Shown here: piece after piece, positions 44,876 through 56,930 of the stretch | How the letters are laid out: the number at the start of each line of letters is the position of its first letter | How positions within the stretch are numbered: position 1 is the first letter of the stretch | Assembly (NCBI GenBank): GCA_030272585.1 | Contig: BSYQ01000004.1 | Span: 2,666,001 to 2,730,000, forward strand | Source of the DNA: Bryopsis sp. KO-2023 | Taxonomy: Eukaryota > Chlorophyta > Ulvophyceae > Bryopsidales > Bryopsidaceae | Length of the DNA: 64,000 nucleotides | Direction: 5' to 3' | Position numbers and translations under genes: made by a program | The notes under the pieces: generated by a model | Databases searched by the model: none | Seen by the model: the letters and a program-made list of their open reading frames with translations, nothing else | Told to the model about the DNA's origin: nothing

Positions 44876-47800
44876 ATGATCGAATTCCTGGCGGCGCGAA
44901 TATTCATTTCGACGTTCATTGTGCTGTTGGTTTTTGATGGTGAGATCAACGATTTCTTTTCTTAATATATTTTCAAACAAGAATTCTACTTGTCTGCGAT
45001 ACAGCCCGCCAACCACCAACACGCCCTGATTTAAAACATAAAAAAGACGGGTGGAAAGTTGTACGGTGTGAAATGCTCATGCCAGCAACAGGATGCTATT
45101 TTTGAACACTGCAGAGCTAGGCCACAAAACAACACTGTTGTAAAAAGAACTGACAGTCCTGAGTTTCTTTTCTTTTTTTTCTTTTTGAATGTACTACATT
45201 CAATGGAACTAGACTCACAACTCTTTGCAACTTATAGCCTTTGCAACTCTTTGTGAAATTCTCCACTGTATGGAGGAGTGGTGCGATCCTGCTAATATTT
45301 CCATTCGGTGTTGTATGAAGGTGGACTGCCCAGCGCTTGTGCGTCGGTGGTTCCTCAAAATACGGAGTGTGCTTGTACTGATATTGCCCCTACTGATGAC
45401 ATAACTTGCACAGAACAGGTGAGTGTCACAAAAAAACTGCATAGAAAAACTAAGTAATTGTGTTGCAACAGGATTAATTAATTTATTCATTAAATAATAA
45501 ATTTAAAGGCGAAGGAGGTACGACAATGAAGAGACTTTAAAGGATGTGTCATGTATATAACATTATGTCCCCATTTAATTTTTTTGTGCAAACAACAATA
45601 AAAAAGGGGCAAGAGCCACAAACTGAAAATCAATGCTCCATAATGAGCGGGGGTTTTTTTGTGGTGGTGTTTTTTTTAATGAGTGTTCCACAGGCAGAAA
45701 ACCACTTTGGATTTTTGACATATCTTTTTTGCTTTGTACGATTTCAGAAAGCTTATGGGAAATGCGGAGCGTTTTGGATGATACATGGGATGAACTCCAT
45801 TCCAGAAGGATACTGTCAAATCACTTGTGGCCGATGTCCCTGCCCTGGATATGAACAGGAGGCACCAAAGCCGGTGCCCCTGCCCAAATGTCGAGAACCG
45901 GGATGCGTGTGTTCAGATTTTCCACCCCCCGGTGATTTAACTTGTGCCATGCAGGTAATAAGACCTGGCAGATTCCCCCCCCACCCCCCTCTTTCCACAG
46001 GAGTTTTTCTTACCATGTTCCGTTTCCGCTTTTGCTTCCACACCCTCTTAAACAAACGAACGCGTGGTAGCGATGGTTGGTTTTGTTATGTGTGCGTGTG
46101 TGTGACTAGATGGAGTATGGAAAATGTGAGGCAGTTTGGATGCTGGATACAAAAGCTGTCCCAGAGGGATACTGTCAAATGACATGTGGAAGGTGCTGGT
46201 GTGATTCTCCAGTCATCAGGACTGGCTCTCCTGCTCCTCGAGCATGGGTGTCCCCATGTCCCTCACCGCCTCCACCTCCGCCCCCTCCTCCTCCTCCTCC
46301 TCCGCCTCCTCCTCCACCTCCTCCGCCTCCTCCTCCACCACCACCACCACCACCACCACCAAGTAAGTTAAAGCAATGAGATTTTGGGCTCGTTTGATTT
46401 TCTTTTTTGGTATCATCAGAACTCACAAACCTGGGTTGCTTAAAAGGAAGTCATATGTCGCTTAATACCAGCGAAACTAAACACTACGAGGATTCTTGTT
46501 ACAATTGACAAAGGAAAGAAACACTAACCATGGAAGAGGAATACGACACTTTTACATGCACATCCTCGTGAGTAGACATACATATGCGCAGTATATCCCG
46601 TCACTAATGGCTACATATCCTCCCCTGAAATAACAAGTCCTGAAATTTCAACAACCGAAACACATTGCCATTCTGCACTGAACACAGTACAATCAATAGC
46701 AATTAAACTTATGATACGTCGTCGTTAAGCAAGCTGGGGTATACCTCTGAGAAAATTTCTTCGTTAATGGGGATGGGGCTCTGAATGCTGCTTCAGGGCT
46801 GGATCGGCTTCGTTGGGGGGTTGGGGTGGGGGGTAGGATACTCAGGGAAATTCTAATGATCAATTGCTCGGTAAAGATATTACTGGACTGCCTTCAGTTC
46901 TTTTATTAGAGGGTCGATCAACAGTGCTGTAACCGGCTGGTGGATGTTGAAAGCTGGATCGCTATTCATGGGATGCACTGAGTATGAGCGCTTTGAGGCA
47001 GTCCCAGGGGAGGGAAGGGGAGGGAAGGGAAATTGCTGTGGTGAAGTTACAGAACTGATTTGGAAGATTGATCGACGTCCTTACATGACAGTTCTGCACC
47101 TGATTTGGGGAGGGGTTTGGACTATGTACAACCAGTCGTTCTATGGATATAACAGGAATGCACCTTCCTGTTGTTGAGCTTGTTTCGGAAAACTCTGCTG
47201 ATGCCAGGTCCTCCTCCTCCACCAGCTCCTGCCCCTGAGGTCGAAAAAGGAATGATCCAACATTATTTTTTTGAGCTGTATGAGCCACAGATGACCCCTG
47301 AGCCTCCTGCCCCGGAGGCCGAAAAAGGAACGATCGAACACTATTCTTTTGAGCTGTATGAGCCGGAAATGGTCCAAACCCCCGCCCCAGAAGTCGAAGA
47401 GGGTAAGCTTGAATACTACTTTTTTGAGGCACACGAGCCGGTCGAAGCGCCTGCCCCTGAGATCGAAAAGGGTGAGCTCGAAACCTACTTTTTCGAGCTC
47501 TATGAACCACCTGAGGTGCCTCCTGCCCCAGAAATTGAAAAGGGGGAGCTTGAGTACTATATTTTTGAGCCCTACGAGCCACAGATTAGTCAGCCTCCCG
47601 CCCCTGAGGTCGAAAAAGGTGAGCTCGAATACTATTTTTTCGAGCTCTATGAACCTGAGACAGTTTTAGTGCCTCCTGCCCCAGAGGTTGAACAAACAGG
47701 AATAGTCTACCATTACGTTTTTGAGCTGCATGAGCCAATCCCGGTCGAAGCGCCTGCCCCTGAGATAGAAACGGGTGAGCTCGAGTACTATTTTTTCGAG

Positions 47801-50800
47801 CTCTATGAACCACAGATGCCTGAGGTGCCCCCTGCCCCAGAAACTGAAAAGGGGGAACTAAAACACTACATTTTCGATGTCCATGAGCCAGAAATTAGTG
47901 AACCTCCAGCACCTGAGCCGGAAATCGAAGAAGGCAAAATCGAATACTACTTTTTTGAGCTCTATGAGCCAGAGACGATCGAAAAGGGGAAAATAGAACA
48001 CTACATTTTCGAGCCACACATCGTCGAGACTCCTGCCCCCGAGCCAGAAATCGAAGAAGGCAAAATCGAATACTACCTTTTCGAGCTCTATGAACCAGAG
48101 ACCATCGAAAAGGGAAAGCTTCAACATTACTTTTTCGATCCCTACGAACTGGCCATCATCGAAGTTCCAGCCCCTGAGCCAGAAATCATGAAGGATTGGA
48201 TTGAACCCCCGCCATTTCCCCCACCCCCACCTACTTGGATGCCCGTTCCGGCTCCGGAAGAAGAGCCGGAATATGTTGACCTGTATGAACTCGTTGTGAT
48301 TGATGTTCCTGTGCCTGAGCCTGACATAGAGCCTGAAGTGGTCATTGCAGGCCCTGCCCCTGAACCCGAAGAGGAAATCGAGTTCGCTCCGATACCTCCC
48401 CCCTTTGTCATCCCATCCTGGCCTCTCAATGCCCCCACCTCAGAGTTCCCCGATCGTTTTTCCCCTGAAGAGGAGTTCTCCTTGGTTATTGATTTGGATA
48501 TCGATTTCGACGATGACTTCCAATCTGAACTTGACCCTGTAATGAGTGGTGAAGCTTCCAGGGGGAACCAGAATGAAATCAAGCCGGGTGGATCAAAAGA
48601 AAGGCTGGCAGAATTCGGAGGTGAGAGTCGTGGTGGGGAAATCCAGGGAGGCTCTGGAAGTAGGCAAGAAAGGGGTGCCGAAGCAAGGGAAGATTTGGTG
48701 AAGGTGAGCGAGAGGATGCCAGAGCAGACCAGGAAGGAATCCTCACGAGTGGCCAAGGTGTGTAACATTGAATCAAGGATTGTTGAATTTGTGGGTACTC
48801 TGTCAGACGCTTAATATTTGCAAGACAAAAGAAAATTCACATATATTTGCATGAAACTGGTTGCTACGGAATATCTGTTTTCTTGATTTTTCCAGGATGT
48901 GGGCGCCAGTCAAGACCTGGAGAGGTTCTTGCTTGGCAAGCCTGATTTCTCGACTCCGTCTTTCGATGTATACATCACAGCAATCGGCGAGGAGGTGGAC
49001 TCTCGCCGCAAGCTGCTGGGATCAGATGATGGTGAACATCTCGCCCACTCCTTCAATCGATGGTGGGAAGCTTCCAGCCAGAAATCACAAAAAGATCGAG
49101 CCACTTCCGGGGATGCCCTCCAATTCTTTGATATACCGATTTCAACAGCGGGTGAGGTGGAAATGGAGCCATCTGGAAGGACACTGTTGCAAGACGATGG
49201 GGGTGATGAGGATTTCGGAAGCTCGCTGGTGTCCAGCTTTTTTTCACCCAGTGTCGGTGCGACGACAGCTGCTGAAAAAGCACCGGAACCTGAGAAGAAG
49301 AAGGAGGAATCGGATGCTCCTGGGGAGCTGGACCTGAATAACATTGATTTGCCTGTGGAGAATGAGGGGTTTCCTGGGTGCACCACGATTGAGCAAATTA
49401 TGGAAAGCGATCTGGTGACGTCGGCGGGGGGATTCAGCATCGTCGGGCAGCTCGTGTCCAAATCAGGTACTGGCGAAACGTTTTGTATTGCATGGGAAAT
49501 CGAATTAAAATATCGAACAAAATTGCCCCAAAAAATAAGATAGAACACTTATACAGGAAGCCCTTCCCCTGATTCATCATCTCCTGGTATGGAGGGATCT
49601 CCTCTTCCATCCCCTGATTCATCATCTCCTGGATAAATTGACGTCCGATTTTTATCGAAGGTTCACGGAAGCATCTTAAGTTACTCATCGTCCTATGTAC
49701 TTTATATTACATGTTAAAATTTAAAAGAACATACATTATATGTGATTATAAAAACTTGTTTTGATTCACCATTCATTGTTCGATTTCTCAAAAAGTAGGG
49801 GGCGAAACGCCGAATCGAAAAAATAAGTTTTAAGGGTGGGTGGGTGGGTGCAAAGGCTGATGGTGTGTGGGCAATGCTGTGGGCGATGGGTTATTTTGAG
49901 CGACTTGCTATGAATATGAAGGATTTTTGGAGGGTCTAAAATTCCCCAGCATGAAATCGACATGGTTCGTCCCTTCGGACACCGCCTTCGAGAATTTGCC
50001 GGAAGGTTTGAGCCTGGACCAACTGCTGAACGACACCTCGATTAGGAACAACAACTTCATTCGGAAAATGATGCTTTACAACATGGTTTCTGGGTCTTAC
50101 CTGTCGGAGGATTTTGAGGATGGGCTGGTGCTGAAATCGTTGTATTCGACCCCACTCCTGGCAACGCCTGGAGCTTTCACGAACAAAACCAGACAAGAGG
50201 CTGTATTGACATTGAAGGAAACCAACGGAAACTGGACTGTGGTAAGCATACCCCACCCCCAAAAAAAACAAAAACAAAAACAAAACAAATAATCAAATAA
50301 ATGATTACAACTAAAAATATTGAACAACTGATGAAAGATTTTCCTAAAAAAATGGATAAGATCCTCCTGGATAGAAGTAGAACAATGAAGTCTTTTAGGA
50401 AAATTCTTGACTTTTTTTCCAGGTGGGAGGAGGTCACAGTGCTAGCATTGTGGTGGATAACATTCAATTCTGCCAGACGGTGGTTCACATAATAGACGAA
50501 GTGCTGTTTCCACCCGACGATGGGACGTTTCTTCCAAGCTCCGCCAACTCGGAGCCGTGCAATTCTATTACCGGAAGGCTGGGGAGCCTGATAGGTACCT
50601 TGCACTTCAGCATCTTGAGACGATTGCTCCAGAAAGGAGGTGAGTGGGAAAGAAACCAAAAAAAACGATGGTGGTTAATGAAATGAGCAAGCAAAGTGTC
50701 AGGAAGTTTCCTCAAAAAAAGTCAAAAAAAGGAATTTCGGCACTTACATGATGGCTGCATTGCATGGTGGATGGAAAAAAGGGTAAGGTGAAAAACAAAC

Positions 50801-52384
50801 CTTATCTTTTTTTCTCTTTTAAACAAAAAGCGGAATTCTGCGAGGAAAACCTTACCAGCAGTTGGCGTTTTGGAATCCAAGGAAACCTGATGCCAAATTT
50901 CTAAGTTGAGAATGGAGGTGTATATTTTGCATACAAACTCTTGACACCGTTCAAGGCTTTTTAACAGATAGTGCGAACATCGCTGGACCCAGGCTGCAAA
51001 AAATTTCGCTGGAGGGAAAGCAAAATTGAGCCTTCCTTCACTTTCATACCAAAAAGTTAAAGAAGAACACATTAAATCATGAGAAATACTACATACTTCT
51101 AAAATGAGAAATATTTTCATTTGCACGATTTGAATGTGTAATTCAACCATGCTCAAAACTCATCCCTTCGACCTTCTCTTGACAGGATTTGACAAGGAAC
51201 TGGGAAACCCCAACCTGCAAGCAACCATCTTCGCCCCGGTGGATGACGCTTTCTTAAATTTGCCACCACCGTACAGCATAGACCGAATGCTGAACGATAA
51301 TTCCCCCAGCACCATAACTCAGCTTCAAAAGCTCATGCTTTTTCACACGGTTCCCAAAAGAATGCGTGGGGAGGACCTCATCGACGGCCAGTATTTCCCG
51401 ACCTACCTTGGATTTTACTCTCAGCCTCCGGCAGCTCAAGCGAACAGCAGTAGATTGTTGATTCATCAGCATGGGAACGAAACCACAGTGGAGGGGGGCA
51501 GCACCATGGCAAATGTTCTGATTCGAGACATGGGTGAGCTGGCCATGCATGAACGAAACAAACAAAATCTTCTTTGTTTGATGAGGGGTTCTTTCAGTGC
51601 TTTTTTTTTGTTATTGTTTGTTGGGATTAGAATGGGGGAATTGTGGAAAAGGGACTACACTCACATATTGGCATGAATTTTGTCGAATAAATCATGAACA
51701 AATTCTACTCATGGTGTTGTCCCTTCTGAAAATGTGACTTCATATCGGTTTTTTCCCCTCATTTTTTTCTTTGTTTCTATGTAGATTCAACTGGATTTTC
51801 TTATTTTATTTTTTTCGAATTTCTATGATGTGCCTAATCGCTGTGGCATGTCCATATGCATTTTTTTTTCTTTCTTTTTCCTTACTTTTTTGCCTGTTGT
51901 GTAGATGTCTGTGAGTCTGTCATGCATTGGATCGACAAACTGTTGATTCCGGAGTGGGACCATGGGATTATTTCGGTTTTGACAGTGGACAACGAAACCA
52001 GGGCCGGCTATGAGTTGGAGTCCGGTGCTCAAAAAGCTCCTGCCTTGAATCTGTCGCTGTTGTAAGCTCAACTTCATCAAGGAAAAGTTTCACTTTTTCT
52101 CAAATAAATTATTTCTTTGAGGCTGAACGCTGGACAGGATCGCTTTGATGAGGTCATATTTTTTCAGACTGTTTTCCCCAAAAGAAAACTGAAGAAAAGT
52201 CACCAGGATTTTGGGCGCCAAAATATGAACATTTATTTATTCATTTAAGGTTTCCTCCCCCCCCCCTTTATCTGCACTCAAGACTGTGTGTGTGTTGATT
52301 GACAGGGACCCACCATCTACAACGAGCTCGTTGGAAGCTCCAGATCACTTTGTCCCAACAACGCTAGACTTGGGTGGCGGCTGA
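44876..52384 (+). CDS. Secreted multidomain protein: Cys modules, poly-Pro, acidic/aromatic repeats, two fasciclin (FAS1) domains
   Basis: Eleven exons join in phase: 44876-44939, 45321-45418, 45748-45954, 46110-46362, 47208-48757, 48896-49466, 49922-50241, 50423-50639, 51186-51533, 51905-52061, 52306-52384, giving about 1287 residues. Residues 1-21 are a signal peptide (FISTFIVLLVF). Two Cys modules follow, each of the form C-x-D-x2-P-x2-D-x-TC then YGKC-x3-WM ... PEGYCQ-x-TCGRC-x-C. Next are about 30 Pro residues, about 13 copies of a 21-26-residue unit PAPExEKGxLEYYFFELYEP, an acidic region, and two FAS1 domains (STWFVPSDTAFENLPEG and ATIFAPVDDAFLNLPPP, each ending in a VxxIDxxL-like strand: VVHIIDEVLFP, VMHWIDKLLIP). 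FAS1 domains mediate cell adhesion. Inference: a wall or matrix adhesion protein. Reading through the last donor gives an earlier stop at 52065, so two C-termini are possible. Confidence 0.82.
46259..46362 (+). repeat. Poly-proline (CCN) trinucleotide tract
   Basis: An almost pure run of CCT/CCA/CCG proline codons at the end of exon 4 of the fasciclin gene. The splice donor AAGTAAGT follows directly. The opposite strand reads as poly-Gly, which is not a gene. Confidence 0.85.
47208..48190 (+). repeat. Tandem protein-coding repeats, about 13 units of 21-26 codons
   Basis: Degenerate in-frame repeats inside exon 5 of the fasciclin gene. Core residues PAPE-x-E-(K/E)G-x-(L/I)-(E/Q)-(Y/H)-Y-x-F-(E/D)-x-(Y/H)-EP recur with regular spacing. 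Copies near 47920-48110 form a higher-order pair (PAPEPEIEEGK..., ETIEKGK...) repeated twice. Confidence 0.9.
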
Positions 52385-52791
52385 TTCTTGTTATTTTTTT
52401 AGAAATTGGGGCGGGGGGGGAGGGGGGGGGGGAAAGTTTTGTTCGCTGGCATTGAATAAATACAGAAATCGTATATTTGAATCGAACAATATGAAGAAGT
52501 ATGGGGATATTTTTGGGAGCTCGTTTTCGGGAGGGGGGGGGTTCAAGGGGCTGGTGTTAATATTGTATTGAGTCAAGTTCTGAGGGGATGTTTTCGAATT
52601 TTTGGGGAAATATTGAAACTTTGCGTTATTCCTACAAGTGATTAGCAAGAAAACACACAACGGGCTGCTGGTTTAGAAAAAGCTTTGATTGGGGGAGGCA
52701 AACAAGACACTGAGGGTTTTGTGGATACTATTGTAATATTCTTTCAAGGGGCTTTGGATCGGGGCCTCCATACATCCATCATGAATTATAT
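52385..52791. other. 3' flank of the fasciclin gene up to the transposon nest
   Basis: About 400 bp with G-runs at 52410-52432 and 52531-52540 and no gene. Confidence 0.4.
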
Positions 52792-52985
52792 CACTATGGG
52801 AAATTGCCGTCTGTGCGATGTATTTCGCTACATCGCACTCAAACCCATCCATCCCGTGTGGCGTCAATTTCACATCGCACAGCTGTGCGACAAAGGTGGA
52901 CCGTTTACGCGATGTATGGCTGTGCGATGTCCCCACCGGTGACGACTTTTTGTTGTTACATCGCACAGAATACATCGCACACAGT

Positions 52986-53780
52986 ACATCGCACACAATC
53001 GTTTCAACATCGCAGGAAGCATCGTATACATCGTGTAAACGGTCCATCTTTGTCGCACACAAGCCACTCCAGCCCAGTTTCTGATATTACATCGCACACA
53101 ATTGTTCCAACATCGCAGGAGGCATCGTGTACATCGTGTAAACGGTCCAACTTTGTCGCACACAAGCCACTCCAGCCCAGTTTCTGATAGTACATCGCAC
53201 ACAATCGTTCCAACATCGCAGGAGGCATCGTGTACATCGTGTAAACGGTGCAACTTTGTCGCACACAAGCCACTCCGGCCCAGTTTCTGATAGTACATCG
53301 CACACAATCGTTCCAACATCGCAGGAGGCATCGTGTACGTCGTGTAAACGGTGCAACTTTGTCGCACACAAGCCACTCCGGCCCAGTTTCTGATAGTACA
53401 TCGCACACAATTGTTCCAACATCGCAGGAGGCATCGTGTACATCGTGTAAACGGTCCAACTTTGTCGCACACAAGCCACTCCAGCCCAGTTTCTGATAGT
53501 ACATCGCACACAATGGTTCCAACATCGCAGGAGGCATCGTGTACATCGTGTAAACGGTCCAACTTTGTCGCACACAAGCCACTCCGGCCCAGTTTCTGAT
53601 AGTACATCGCACACAATGGTTCCAACATCGCAGGAGGCATCGTGTACATCGTGTAAACGGTCCAACTTTGTCGCACACAAGCCACTCCGGCCCAGTTTCT
53701 GATAGTACATCGCACACAATCGTTCCAACATCGCAGGAGGCATCGTGTACATCGTGTAAACGGTCCAACTCTGTCGCACA
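52986..53780 (+). repeat. 103-bp tandem array, 7.7 copies
   Basis: Units start at 52986, 53089, 53192, 53295, 53398, 53501, 53604 and 53707; the last is cut off at about 53780. Copies differ by only a few bases (for example CAATCG/CAATTG/CAATGG). Each unit contains several ACATCGCAC / CATCGTGTA words. The unit is one base more than a multiple of three and has no stop in any minus-strand frame, so three long overlapping minus-strand frames appear; none is likely to be a protein. Confidence 0.93.
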
Positions 53781-54439
53781 GGATGAATCTAAGCGATGGT
53801 AGCAAAGATCGTCACGTTGTTCCGAATGATGGATGCGATGGTGAACGTACTCTCTGCGATGTTGCATCATGGATTTTTTGCCGTGCGATGTGCGTGAATA
53901 TGTGTGCGATGATCTATGTTTGATGTCTTCCACTGTGATGCTTGAAAAGGTCTGTGCGATGTGATTCTCATTGGGAGAGACCGCAAACATATCCTGTGCG
54001 ATGTACTTGTGATAATGGAGCTTTTCCTGGGCGATGTGATCACGGTTTTATGAGATTTCAGAGACATGCTGTGCAATACGAATGTGATTGCGTGACAGAT
54101 TGAAAGACATGCTGCAAGATATGGAAATTACACGACAAAACTCTACACCCAAATAATCAGAAATTTGGTTTCAAATTGGTCTAGTTCTCCATCAATGTCA
54201 CATGTTTCTGTTCTTCCTATTCATTCTCTTTTTCTTCCTTTCGGAACCCTCTCGTGGTTAAAAACATAGCACCTATGGCCTGACTTTGGGTTCTGCCGAT
54301 TGCAGCCACATACCAAATCGAAATGAAGCCCTGTTCAGAAACCCACAAACTCCATTGTTATTTCTTGCTTTCAGTTCCAAAAAAACAAAACGAAAAAGGA
54401 AAATAGGGCTCAGGCATCTCTTCAACCCCCCCCCCCTGT

Positions 54440-54650
54440 CTTTCTAAACCGTCCAAATTATCATGGAGGTTGCAGAAATGTAGGCGGCCACCATTCGGGA
54501 AAGGATCAGCAGCCAGCAGCCAGCAGCCGTATCGAATCAATTTGTAGTGCTTGAGTTCCAACAAACAGTGCTCCGGCAATCCTCCAAGACAGACACCAGC
54601 GAAGCTGTCGGAATTGGGTTTCCCCAGTTTTGCATGATTGTCGAAAGATG
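54440..54650 (-). pseudogene. Unidentified coding-like exon, possible captured gene fragment
   Basis: After a strong acceptor (CCAATTTCTCAG) an open segment of about 70 codons reads like protein (SFAGVCLGGLPEHCLLELKH; LIRYGCWLLAADPFPNGG) and ends without a clear donor. It lies inside the outer transposon, away from the transposase exons. I do not recognise the family. Confidence 0.35.
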
Positions 54651-54915
54651 CTGAGAAATTGGAAGAAAAAAACGAATCAGGAATGGGAATGAAAAGAAAA
54701 GAGAGAGGGCCAGAAAACAGGCTGGCCCATGCAGCACAGCCCATTCACTATGCAAAGGAGTGATAGGCACTCACCGATTCAATAAAGAAAACAACCGAGA
54801 TCCCCATTCAGAAAAAGTATAGTATAATTAAATTAAAGCAAAAATAAAGTAACATAACATATATATATATACATTTATTTTTTTATTTTTTTTCAAACCG
54901 CTCCTCTCTCAACAG

Positions 54916-55157
54916 GACACCAAATACATCAAAAGCAAAACTCATGCTTTGAAAAAACACGCGGACGATGTTCTCAACCATGTTTATTCGCAAGTGAAGC
55001 TATTGGACGATGCCGGAAAAGCGGACCTGCAGTGGCAGCCCAGCAGAAAGAAATTCGAAAATACCTCAAGGAGCATTTCGACAATGTCGAAGCCGTTTTG
55101 AATCACATTCAAACCTCAGAAGATAAAAACCACCAGCTGACCTACGAGGAACACGAG
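54916..55157 (+). pseudogene. Helical gene fragment with a frame break
   Basis: A segment bounded by an acceptor (CTCTCAACAG) and a donor (GAG/GTATTT). Its first half reads DTKYIKSKTHALKKHADDVL and continues to DDAGKADL; its second half reads AAQQKEIRKYLKEHFDNVEA in the next frame. The switch is near 55030, where one base would have to be added to keep a single frame. The direction is opposite to the transposase, so it is probably a captured and decayed host exon. No family recognised. Confidence 0.35.
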
Positions 55158-56518
55158 GTATTTTTTAAAATTTATGTTTTTTTTCTCCTTTTTCTTCTCA
55201 GGGGGAAAATAAACCTCGATATGTGAGCAAGATGGCTTTCAGCATTCATCTACTTTTTACTCATTAAATATCTTGGGTTTTTTTGTTGTTTTCCCATATC
55301 TGATGCAGCAGAGGGAAGAAGGGGGGAGGCTGGTCTGTGCGGACGTATTTCACACAGGTAACAAGGTGGATATGATGCGTGTCGCTTCTGTTAACGCAGA
55401 CGGAGGAAAGAAAAAGGGGACGGGAAAAAAGAGAAAAAAAAATTGTTGCAGGAGTGGGGTTAAGAAAACTGACTGGAATTCTCAGATAGGAAATTGAAAA
55501 CCATGTCATGCATATACTGAACTCTAAACGAAGAAGGAAAAGAAGGTTTCCTGTGAACAAGATTCCAGTACAGACCCAAACCCCATTATTTGTTCGTGCT
55601 TGGAGGGGATGTCGCACCTCGAACTTTTCTCGTTGAACTTTCCGGTGGTCCTCTGCATTTTTCAAACGTTGGCCGGCTTGGGTGAGGTCGTATTTGTGAT
55701 GTTCATTGGCGGTCTGCCTTTCCCGAGCAGCTCTGGCCCGAGGCAAATGCTTCTCTGGTTCGGACTCCGTGTGGCCGGCTATCAGGGCATTGAAAAGAAG
55801 TTGCAAGGGACAAAAAAAAGAAAGAAAACGATAAAAGACGCACAGTCAAAATCTCACAGCCGTCAAACAATGCTCTTGCTCCGCACCGCGAATGGAAACC
55901 TGACAGAGGGAGTGCGATAATGCGATAGTATGCGCCGCAAAACGATACCTGCGGAAACTCCCATCAACGGCACAGATTCCCTGGATGATTCGGAATCATT
56001 GATTCCCCATTGTACAGTCATCGAGGGGATGTTTGCGGTATGTGCGACTTTTCCTACTGTCTGGTCTGACATTCCCGACGACTCACTCATCACGTGGACG
56101 TCTGCATGGAAAATTCCAATTGAGCATGTTCGCGTCGGGGGGTGGATTAACTTTCCTCGCTGCTTGGAAAAAGGAACCAATTTTCAGGTTAACTCAATCT
56201 CCTACATAACAAGGGTTCGCTTTATCGTCAGATTCTGATAAAACCAAAAAATTACATGCCTTTGTACATACAAAAAAAGTTCTTGTTCCCCTCAGTCAAG
56301 CGCATCAGTTTTGTTGGAATATCCTGTAAGAGTACCGGGTACGAATCGAAACGAGATCCCCCCACAGTAACACTAAACAGGTTATCCAACGAAACCGGCC
56401 TAGTGCCACCCCCGAACACCGCGGTAACGTAGTTGATCTGCCAAAGATCAACCAATGCAACCACATGAGACTCTCGCATCTCGAACTCTGAGTCCACAAC
56501 GAAAAAGAAACCCCTAAC

Positions 56519-56930
56519 CAGTCATGGGCTGCACAGGACAGACCCCTGTCCTGTGCACCGCACAGGACAGGGTTCTGTGCAGGTTCTGTGCACCCTGTGC
56601 TGTCCTGTCCTGTGCAGCGGAATTGCACAGGCCAGAACAGCACAGACTGTCTGTGCTGTGCACAGGGTCAGACCTGTGCTGCACAGGTGAGCAGACCTGC
56701 ACAGCACAGCACAGATCTGCACAGAATCTGCACAGAACTGCACAGAATCTGCACAGATTTGGCACAGAATCTGCACAGAACTGCACAGAAACTGCATAGA
56801 TGTTGCACAGACCCTGTCTGTGCTGTGCTGTACAGGGCTGTGCACCTGTGCAGCACAGGTCTGACCCTGTGCACAGCACAGATAGTCTGTTCTGTCCTGT
56901 CCTGTGCACAGGGGTCTCAGCCCATGTCTG
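56519..56930. mobile_element. 412-bp hAT-type MITE inserted in a transposase exon
   Basis: The ends are CAGTCATGGGCTG and, inverted, CAGACATGGGCTG (12 of 13 match). An 8-bp direct repeat CCCCTAAC flanks it at 56511-56518 and 56931-56938; 8-bp duplications are the hAT signature. The interior is made of dense CTGCACAG / CTGTGC words arranged as long imperfect palindromes. It encodes no protein. Without the element and one CCCCTAAC copy, the surrounding transposase frame is continuous. Confidence 0.85.

Noticed and set aside
46175..46426. Minus-strand poly-Gly frame
   Set aside because: Antisense of the poly-Pro tract.
52986..53780. CRISPR array
   Set aside because: Units are uniform 103-bp tandem copies without alternating constant repeats and unique spacers, in a eukaryotic transposon.
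52870..53990. Three long overlapping minus-strand frames with CDVGTIVCDVLSETG-like repeats
   Set aside because: They are the three readings of a stop-free 103-bp repeat whose length is not a multiple of three.
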